This document shows positions 1 to 4,387 of a stretch of DNA of 7,555 nucleotides, piece by piece; the stretch's first letter is position 1; each line of letters opens with the position of its first letter. The notes under the pieces were generated by a model. That model did not search any database. It was not told the origin of the DNA and saw only the letters and a list, made by a program, of their open reading frames with translations. The stretch is from positions 1 to 7,555 of the forward strand of contig JAGYMO010000009.1 of the NCBI GenBank assembly GCA_018400255.1. Direction: 5' to 3'. A program made the translations under genes and the position numbers. Origin of the DNA: Deltaproteobacteria bacterium. Its GTDB lineage: Bacteria; Desulfobacterota; DSM-4660; Desulfatiglandales; B25-G16.

Positions 1-48
1 GGGCTCATAACCCGAAGGTCGATGGTTCGAATCCGTCCCCCGCTACCA
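1..48 (+). tRNA. initiator tRNA-fMet (CAT), 3' part only
   Basis: The window opens inside the anticodon stem. GGG (1-3), loop CTCATAA with anticodon CAT at 6-8, and CCC (11-13) give the three consecutive G:C pairs that mark initiator tRNA and distinguish it from elongator tRNA-Met or tRNA-Ile2. The variable loop AGGTC is at 16-20. The T arm is GATGG / TTCGAAT / CCGTC (21-37), with one G:T pair. The acceptor 3' strand CCCCGCT is at 38-44, the discriminator A at 45, and an encoded CCA at 46-48. The 5' half (acceptor, D arm) lies outside the window. It delivers formyl-methionine to the P site for translation initiation. Confidence 0.93.
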
Positions 49-388
49 AAAACACCTTTCCGCTTTACCTATTGCTAGCCTTAGTTTTAATCATTTTTCC
101 CCAACAAAATATCATGAGGACACACGAATAATTATAAATGCTTAGACATTAGAGTTTTTATTTAATCATAGAGATATATTAAAAAACCAAGGCCCTCATT
201 TATTTGTAAACAACAAAATAACACCTCATCACTTTAAAATTGGCCGGCCTGGGAACCAAAAAAAGCACTGCATACCAAGATAGAATTTAAAAATCTGTTC
301 GGAAACATTTTAGAAATATTTCTCTTGACAAATAAGAAAATTAATACTAAGTTATATGTGTAAAACATAGTTAAACAAATCTAATAAT
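49..388. other. non-coding spacer between tRNA-fMet and the iron regulator
   Basis: This AT-rich stretch of 340 bases has no convincing reading frame on either strand. I see no strong hairpin-plus-T-run terminator for the tRNA. T-rich runs at about 85-100 may serve. It contains an isolated GGCCGGCC octamer (242-249), a perfect palindrome at 312-323, a TTGACA element at 325-330 and a small inverted repeat at 355-369. The right end probably holds the promoter and operator of the downstream gene. No integrase, att-like duplication of the tRNA end or other mobile-element signature is visible. Confidence 0.6.
312..369 (+). promoter_or_regulatory. putative promoter/operator of the DtxR-family gene
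   Basis: A perfect -35 hexamer TTGACA lies at 325-330. With a 17-base spacer the -10 would be TAAGTT (348-353), a poor match. TTATAT (352-357) is a better hexamer but would need a 21-base spacer. Immediately upstream is a 12-bp perfect palindrome AGAAATATTTCT (312-323), and downstream an inverted repeat TATGT-gtaaa-ACATA (355-369). Either could be an operator for autoregulation, as is usual for DtxR-family repressors, but neither matches a classical DtxR/IdeR or MntR box that I can recall. The -35 is clear; the rest is inference. Confidence 0.4.
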
Positions 389-940
389 ATGATCATAAAA
401 ACCGATACAACTACAGTAGATAAAACAGATAGCCTAACAGCCACCATGGAAGACTATCTAAAGGTGATATATCACTTATCAAAGGAAAAAAAGGCTGTGA
501 GGGTGAAGGATATAGCAAAAAAGCTCAGTGTAAAAATGCCCTCTGTCAGCAGTATGCTTAGAACACTGGGAGAAAAAGGAATGATTGATTATGAAAAATA
601 TGAGTACCTTGAACTCAACACTAAAGGCCTTGATATAGCAAAAGAAATCGATAGAAGGCATCATACGATTAAAAAATTTTTAACTGATATCCTTAAAATC
701 ACGGACGATCAAGCAGATGAAGATGCATGCAAAATGGAACATGCTGTAAGCGACACTACTATAGATAGAATTATTGATTTTATGGAATTTGTAAAAAATT
801 GCCCCAGGGTAGGAGAAGATTGGCTGGATCTTTTCGACAAATACAGAAAGAGCGGAAAAACAGATGATGAATGCTTAATGAAGATGAAAAAATTTGCACG
901 TGAATATACTATCAAGATAAAAAATCTGGAAAATAATTAA
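389..940 (+). CDS. DtxR-family metal-dependent transcriptional repressor (likely Fe(II)- or Mn(II)-responsive)
   Basis: This 183-residue protein has the DtxR/MntR architecture. A winged helix occupies about 20-80 (MEDYLKVIY, then VRVKDIAKKL and the recognition helix MPSVSSMLRTLGEKG). A metal-binding/dimerisation domain at about 85-150 includes RRHH (89-92) and the signature C114-K-M-E117-H118. The C-terminal SH3-like domain of corynebacterial DtxR is absent, as in the shorter MntR/TroR-type members. Aligned by eye, C114, E117 and H118 match DtxR C102, E105 and H106, and H91 matches H79. D22 replaces DtxR M10 and matches MntR D8, while K25 replaces MntR E11. The metal preference is therefore uncertain. 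The feoAB genes downstream argue for iron. About 19 residues precede the conserved domain, and neither ATG 389 nor ATG 446 has a clear Shine-Dalgarno, so the true start could be 446. Confidence 0.88.
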   Translation: MIIKTDTTTVDKTDSLTATMEDYLKVIYHLSKEKKAVRVKDIAKKLSVKMPSVSSMLRTLGEKGMIDYEKYEYLELNTKGLDIAKEIDRRHHTIKKFLTDILKITDDQADEDACKMEHAVSDTTIDRIIDFMEFVKNCPRVGEDWLDLFDKYRKSGKTDDECLMKMKKFAREYTIKIKNLENN

Positions 941-1005
941 TACTTCTTTACTATTAAGAAATTTTAGAATAATCGTTTATAAAATTTTAGAAGGAAAAAA
1001 AATAG
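941..1005 (+). promoter_or_regulatory. spacer with direct repeat and feoA ribosome-binding site
   Basis: The gap between the regulator and feoA holds an 11-bp direct repeat AAATTTTAGAA (959-969 and 982-992) with a 23-bp period. The second copy merges into AGAAGGA (989-995), the Shine-Dalgarno of feoA, about 11 bases before ATG 1006. A 10-bp palindrome TAAAATTTTA (980-989) overlaps the second copy. No terminator is evident, so cotranscription of the regulator with feoAB is likely. The repeat could also be a second operator. Confidence 0.45.
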
Positions 1006-1254
1006 ATGGGAAATAATGGATTGATGAGTTTAACTCAAATGCGTTCCGGGCAGCATGGAATAGTAGTTGATATACAAGGCGGATTTGGCATGACCGATCG
1101 TCTTAATGCATTGGGTGTCAGAACAGGAAAGAAAATATCCAAGGTTAGTTCTATGGTTGGACGGGGCCCAGTCACAATTGAATTAGACAGGGTTCAAATA
1201 GCCATTGGTTTTAACATGGCCAAAAGGATATTTGTGGAAATGGACCGGCTCTAA
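1006..1254 (+). CDS. feoA: FeoA, ferrous iron transport accessory protein
   Basis: An 82-residue protein of the FeoA SH3-like (beta-barrel) family, the usual small cytosolic partner that helps the FeoB transporter. The family pattern is clear: a MSLTQM-type opening (residues 6-11), GGFGMTDRLNALGVRTGKKI (25-44), then SSMVGRGPVTIELDRVQIAI (48-67) and the conserved exit around NMAKRIFVEM. The length is typical for a single-domain FeoA. ATG 1006 has an AGAAGGA Shine-Dalgarno. An internal ATG at 1024 would give the conventional MSLTQ start but has a poor ribosome site, so the longer form is preferred. Its TAA overlaps the feoB ATG by one base (TAATG at 1252-1256), which implies translational coupling and equimolar production. 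Confidence 0.95.
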   Translation: MGNNGLMSLTQMRSGQHGIVVDIQGGFGMTDRLNALGVRTGKKISKVSSMVGRGPVTIELDRVQIAIGFNMAKRIFVEMDRL

Positions 1255-2963
1255 TGAAAAAAATATTGCTGGTAGGTAATCCCAACGTAGGTAAAAGTGC
1301 CCTTTTTTCTCGTTTGACAGGGGTCAGAACGACTGTTTCTAATTATACGGGGACAACTATAAGCTATACCAAAGGTTTTATGAAAGTGGGGGGAGAAAAG
1401 GCAGAAATCATTGATGTTCCCGGAACCTACACGCTGGAACCAACGAGTGAAGCTGAAAGAATTGCCCTGAAGATGTTAGATGAGGGTGATATAGTCATAA
1501 ATGTGGTAAATGCTACTAATTTAGAGAGAAGTCTATACCTTACATTACAACTATTGGAGAAAAATATTCCTGTTGTTATAGCATTAAATATATGGGATGA
1601 CACTAAACATCGCGGCATTCATATTGATTTAAAAAAGCTAAGGGATCTCTTAGGTGTACCTGCTATCCCTACTGTGGCTCTAACAGGCGAGGGCATCAAG
1701 GATTTGGTGGAAAGTATCCCGGACGCTCTTCCAAAAAAAAACCCTCAGATTACGCGTGATGAACGATGGGCTGAAATAGGAAGCATCATAGAACAAGTCC
1801 AGCATATTGATCGCCGCCACCACAGGCTGTCAGAGAAACTGCAAGACGCCAGCGTCAAGCCCTTTAGTGGGGCTATAATAGCCGCAATAGTACTGGTCAG
1901 TTCTTTTTTTGTTATTCGCTTTATTGGCGAAGGTCTCATCAATTATGTATTAGACCCATTGTTTAATCGACTATGGGCCCCTGTAATGATAAAATTAAGC
2001 GATATTTTGGGAGGAGGTGGTGTTTTACACGACATTCTCGTAGGGAAAATATATGGTGATGAAATAAACTTTGTTGAATCCTTTGGAATTCTCTCAAGTG
2101 GACTGTATGTACCATTAGTTATGGTCCTTCCTTATATTATCTCCTTTTATTTTGTCCTTGGAATACTTGAGGATATCGGCTATCTTCCAAGGCTCGCTGT
2201 ACTAATGGATACTATCATGCACTGGCTTGGGTTACATGGGTATGCTATAATTCCAACCTTACTTGGCCTTGGATGCAATGTCCCAGCCATTTTAGCTACA
2301 CGAATACTAGAAAGCAACAGGGAAAGGTTCATTGCATCGACATTGGTGTCCATAGCGGTGCCATGCGCAGCTCTTCAAGCCATGGTTTTCGGCCTTGTTG
2401 GTAAACACGGGGGTCAATACGTTGCAATGGTTTATGGAACCCTTTTTATTGTCTGGGTTTTAATGGGTATCATATTAAACCGTTTTTTAAAGGGCTTTAG
2501 CCCGGAATTACTGATAGAGATACCGCCTTACCGTCTGCCATTACTGAGAACTGTATTACAGAAGATGTGGATGAGAATCCGTGGTTTTTTGGCAGAGGCT
2601 ATTCCTATAATTCTTGGAGCTATCTTTGTAATAAATGTACTTTACTCCCTTGATGCTTTTAATGGTATTGCAAATTTAACAGCGCCGATAGTAACGGGCG
2701 TCCTAGGTCTTCCTAAGGAGGCAGTTACATCCTTAATTCTTGGCTTTCTCCGGAAGGATGTTGCCCTGGGTATGTTAGCGCCCCTCGCCTTAGCACCTAA
2801 ACAGTTAGTGATAGCAAGTGTCGTGCTTGCCATGTCCTTCCCCTGCATTGCAACCTTCGTTGTTTTGCTGAAAGAATTAGGTTTTTCCGGCCTGCTTAAG
2901 GCTACAGGAATAATGATCTTTTCTGCCTTATTAGTGGGCGGTATATTAAACCTGATTCTTTAG
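1254..2963 (+). CDS. feoB: FeoB, Fe(II) transporter with N-terminal GTPase domain (compact form)
   Basis: An inner-membrane ferrous iron uptake protein of 569 residues. The G-protein domain spans about 1-160: G1 GNPNVGKS (8-15, including N11, linked to K+ activation in FeoB), G2 threonine T35 in NYTGTTI, G3 DVPG (54-57), G4 NIWD (112-115), G5 around VALTGEG (141-147). A short basic helical linker (about 165-202) stands where the larger GDI domain sits in E. coli FeoB. Hydrophobic membrane segments run from about 205 to 569. The two Gate motifs carry cysteines: C341 in GLGCNVPAILATR with C371 in VPCAALQ, and C531 in FPCIAT, matching by eye the three core cysteines of E. coli FeoB. The protein is about 200 residues shorter than the 773-residue E. 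coli form and lacks its cysteine-rich tail. No feoC follows. The reading frame is intact. Confidence 0.95.
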   Translation: MKKILLVGNPNVGKSALFSRLTGVRTTVSNYTGTTISYTKGFMKVGGEKAEIIDVPGTYTLEPTSEAERIALKMLDEGDIVINVVNATNLERSLYLTLQLLEKNIPVVIALNIWDDTKHRGIHIDLKKLRDLLGVPAIPTVALTGEGIKDLVESIPDALPKKNPQITRDERWAEIGSIIEQVQHIDRRHHRLSEKLQDASVKPFSGAIIAAIVLVSSFFVIRFIGEGLINYVLDPLFNRLWAPVMIKLSDILGGGGVLHDILVGKIYGDEINFVESFGILSSGLYVPLVMVLPYIISFYFVLGILEDIGYLPRLAVLMDTIMHWLGLHGYAIIPTLLGLGCNVPAILATRILESNRERFIASTLVSIAVPCAALQAMVFGLVGKHGGQYVAMVYGTLFIVWVLMGIILNRFLKGFSPELLIEIPPYRLPLLRTVLQKMWMRIRGFLAEAIPIILGAIFVINVLYSLDAFNGIANLTAPIVTGVLGLPKEAVTSLILGFLRKDVALGMLAPLALAPKQLVIASVVLAMSFPCIATFVVLLKELGFSGLLKATGIMIFSALLVGGILNLIL

Positions 2964-2964
2964 A

Positions 2965-2988
2965 TATGTAAATGCGGCATGTTACATA
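2965..2988 (+). terminator. hairpin after the feoB stop codon
   Basis: TATGTAA (2965-2971) pairs with TTACATA (2982-2988), and the inner ATG (2972-2974) can pair with CAT (2978-2980), leaving one bulged G. The hairpin starts one base after the feoB TAG. The following sequence AAATTATTATAG has no proper T-run, so this may be an mRNA 3'-end stabilising structure rather than an intrinsic terminator. Confidence 0.35.
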
Positions 2989-3063
2989 AAATTATTATAG
3001 TATTACAACAGGTGGGAAACATTCATTAATCGACCTATTCATAAAAAATAGACGTAAATCTAT

Positions 3064-3125
3064 CTTTAGCCTTCTAGCCATTCTTAAAAAATCTATTCAA
3101 TTTTGAAAATAAGGCTAAAGTTTTT
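3064..3125 (+). terminator. long-loop inverted repeat with T-run, possible end of the feo transcript
   Basis: CTTTAGCCTT (3064-3073) and AAGGCTAAAG (3111-3120) are perfect 10-bp complements separated by 37 bases and followed directly by TTTTT (3121-3125). A stem with a trailing U-run suits an intrinsic terminator for the iron operon. The loop is longer than usual, although part of it can fold again (TTCAA 3096-3100 with TTGAA 3103-3107). An operator or a leader structure are alternatives. Confidence 0.4.
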
Positions 3126-3154
3126 AACTAAGGTGTCGATACAATAGTTATATA
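3124..3154 (+). promoter_or_regulatory. putative promoter of the riboswitch transcript
   Basis: TATATA at 3149-3154 (or TTATAT at 3148-3153) could be a -10 box, giving a transcript starting near 3160, where the riboswitch P1 stem begins. A weak -35 TTAACT lies at 3124-3129. The segment CAATAGTTATATA (3142-3154) recurs exactly at 3405-3417 with GTGTC just upstream in both copies, which supports a functional role. Neither -35 nor -10 is close to consensus. Confidence 0.35.
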
Positions 3155-3159
3155 GATAA

Positions 3160-3260
3160 AATTTATTTGAAAAGGCAAACTTTCCAAAAGGAAGGGACGC
3201 AAAGCTACCAGTCTAAGTTCATAGATTATGGATAAGATGGTGGGGCTGCCAAGCTAAATT
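3160..3260 (+). promoter_or_regulatory. cyclic-di-GMP class I (GEMM-I) riboswitch
   Basis: The family's conserved landmarks appear in order: AAAAGGCAAAC (3170-3180), a hairpin (3180-3185 with 3190-3195, loop AAAA), the hallmark GGGACGCAAAGC (3194-3205), a second helix CTACCA (3205-3210) with TGGTGG (3238-3243) capped by an arm at 3218-3232, and GGGGCTGCC (3242-3250). The closing P1 stem forms from AATTTA (3160-3165) with TAAATT (3255-3260), plus TTG (3167-3169) with CAA (3250-3252). In this class the aptamer binds cyclic di-GMP between its two parallel helices and controls the downstream transcript. It lies on the same strand as the HDOD gene at 3508 and is followed at once by a terminator, so transcription attenuation is likely. 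The G just before GC in AAGGCAAA is retained, favouring cyclic di-GMP over cGAMP. The usual GNRA tetraloop is AAAA here. Confidence 0.92.
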
Positions 3261-3293
3261 AAAAAACCCATTCCTGTGGAATGGGTTTTTTAA
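3259..3293 (+). terminator. intrinsic terminator coupled to the riboswitch
   Basis: A perfect 16-bp stem: TTAAAAAACCCATTCC (3259-3274) and its complement (3278-3293) around loop TGT (3275-3277), with the U-run T3286-T3291 in the 3' arm. Its first two bases are also the last two of riboswitch P1. GGAAGGG (3190-3196) inside the aptamer can pair with CCCATTCC (3267-3274) apart from one bulged A, a candidate antiterminator. It is symmetric enough to work in the reverse direction too, but no - strand gene runs into it. Confidence 0.88.
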
Positions 3294-3397
3294 TGGCGTT
3301 TACAATGTACCCACACAAAAAAGTAATACGTATGAAAATCTCTATATAAGTTAAATAGTTGATAATTTTATATGAATCAAAATACAAATCCAATAAA

Positions 3398-3417
3398 GTG
3401 TCCTCAATAGTTATATA
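3398..3417 (+). promoter_or_regulatory. second copy of the promoter-like element, downstream of the terminator
   Basis: GTGTC (3398-3402) followed by CAATAGTTATATA (3405-3417) repeats the arrangement at 3133-3137 and 3142-3154, with 2 rather than 4 bases between the parts. Lying between the riboswitch terminator and the HDOD start codon, it could be an alternative promoter or activator site that escapes riboswitch control. No good -35 box is visible. Confidence 0.3.
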
Positions 3418-3507
3418 TTTACAGGGGTGTATTGAAATCAAAAAATCATTAAAGTAAATATAGGTACATTACCATAGACCCATCAACTCAACAAAGAGAG
3501 TAGTTCA

Positions 3508-4374
3508 GTGGATATAAATAAAAAAATTGTCGATATCATCCGCGATAAAAACACACAATTACCTACCTTACCATTAATTATTGAAAATATATTCAAAATT
3601 GCAAGTGATGATAAAACTTCCTCAAAAGATTTAGCAGCCTTTATAAGCAAAGACCAGGCGATGGTCAATAAAATATTAAAGATAGCCAACTCTGCATATT
3701 TTGGACTCTCAAAGACAGTCAGTTCTCTATCCCACGCCATAACAATAATTGGTTTCAAGGAAGTAACAAATCTTACTATAGGCCTCAACGTTTTTTCTAT
3801 TTTCCAAAAAATAGGAGCAGAGGGCATTTTAAACATGAAGGACCTGTGGTTGCATTCCATAGGCTGCGCCCTTATAAGTAAAAAAATAGCAAAGGAAATA
3901 GTTCAGAATGATGCTGAGCAAGCCTTTCTCATCGGTCTATTGCATGACATGGGAAAGGTGATTTTAGCCGTCTATTTTCCAACTGAGTATAAAACTGTTT
4001 TGAGAGAGGCAAATGAAAGCCAGACGCCGCTGTATTTAAAAGAAAACGAAAGATTTGGTTTAGACCATGCCATGATCGCAGGAATGCTCATGGAACAGTG
4101 GAATTTCCCAGATAGCATAGCTATTCCTTGCCGCTTTCACCACAATTCATCTGTATGCGACCCGAAGTATCAAATTCAGGCCATTGAGATTGAAATAGCA
4201 GACAATTTATGCCACAGGGCCGAGATAGGAAGAAGCGGCAACTCAGTTATAGGAAACATAGAACAAATACAAGGCAAGTTAGGTTTAACCTCGGAAAAAC
4301 TGGACTACCTGTTGAGCAATTTGACAGAGGAACGTAAAAGTGCCGAGGAATTTGTTACATCAATATCTTGATTT
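3508..4374 (+). CDS. HDOD-domain signalling protein
   Basis: A cytosolic protein of 287 residues made almost entirely of an HDOD domain (about 12-215), a catalytically doubtful relative of the HD phosphohydrolases found widely in bacterial signal transduction. Landmarks are LPTLP (18-22), IANSAYFG (59-66), AITIIGF (77-83), LLHDMGK (144-150), and DHAMIAGMLMEQWNFP (186-201) leading to FHH (210-212). Residues at HD metal-ligand positions remain (H116, H146-D147, H187, H211/H212, D232), but no GYP motif is present, so it is not an HD-GYP cyclic-di-GMP phosphodiesterase. The start is GTG, preceded by AGAGAG at 3495-3500, and no other in-frame start occurs back to the stop at 3475. It follows the riboswitch region by a 214-base leader and precedes the hybrid kinase by 13 bases, suggesting one operon. 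The end given includes the stop codon. Confidence 0.88.
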
Positions 4375-4387
4375 ATTATTTACTTAA

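Larger units (their letters stand above)
2964..3507. other. 544-base intergenic region with riboswitch, terminator and repeats
   Basis: No protein-coding gene is supported here. In order it holds a hairpin after the feoB stop (2965-2988), a 10-bp inverted repeat with T5 (3064-3125), a promoter-like element (3142-3154), a cyclic-di-GMP riboswitch (about 3160-3260), an intrinsic terminator (3259-3293), and a further 214 AT-rich bases with a second copy of the promoter-like element (3405-3417) before the GTG start at 3508. Each is listed separately. Confidence 0.8.

Noticed and set aside
242..249. GGCCGGCC octamer in AT-rich spacer
   Set aside because: A lone GC-rich palindrome with no second copy, flanking hairpin of note or T-run; no function can be supported.
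1..388. Mobile-element integration at the tRNA 3' end
   Set aside because: No integrase, no repeated tRNA 3' fragment in the window, and the downstream genes are ordinary chromosomal functions.
3259..3441. 60-residue reading frame on the - strand across the terminator
   Set aside because: It is translated through the terminator hairpin and AT-rich leader, has no family resemblance or ribosome site, and overlaps a better-supported RNA structure.
3304..3470. 8-bp inverted repeat AATGTACC / GGTACATT spanning the HDOD leader
   Set aside because: One such match is expected at roughly this frequency by chance in a region this size, and the 151-base separation makes a local structure unlikely.
3483..3860. 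125-residue reading frame on the - strand opposite the HDOD gene
   Set aside because: It lies antisense to a well-supported HDOD domain and shows no recognisable motif; a shadow of the real frame.
3508..4374. HD-GYP cyclic-di-GMP phosphodiesterase
   Set aside because: The HD pair is present but the GYP motif and its surrounding signature are missing, while HDOD landmarks (LPTLP, ANSAYFG) are clear.
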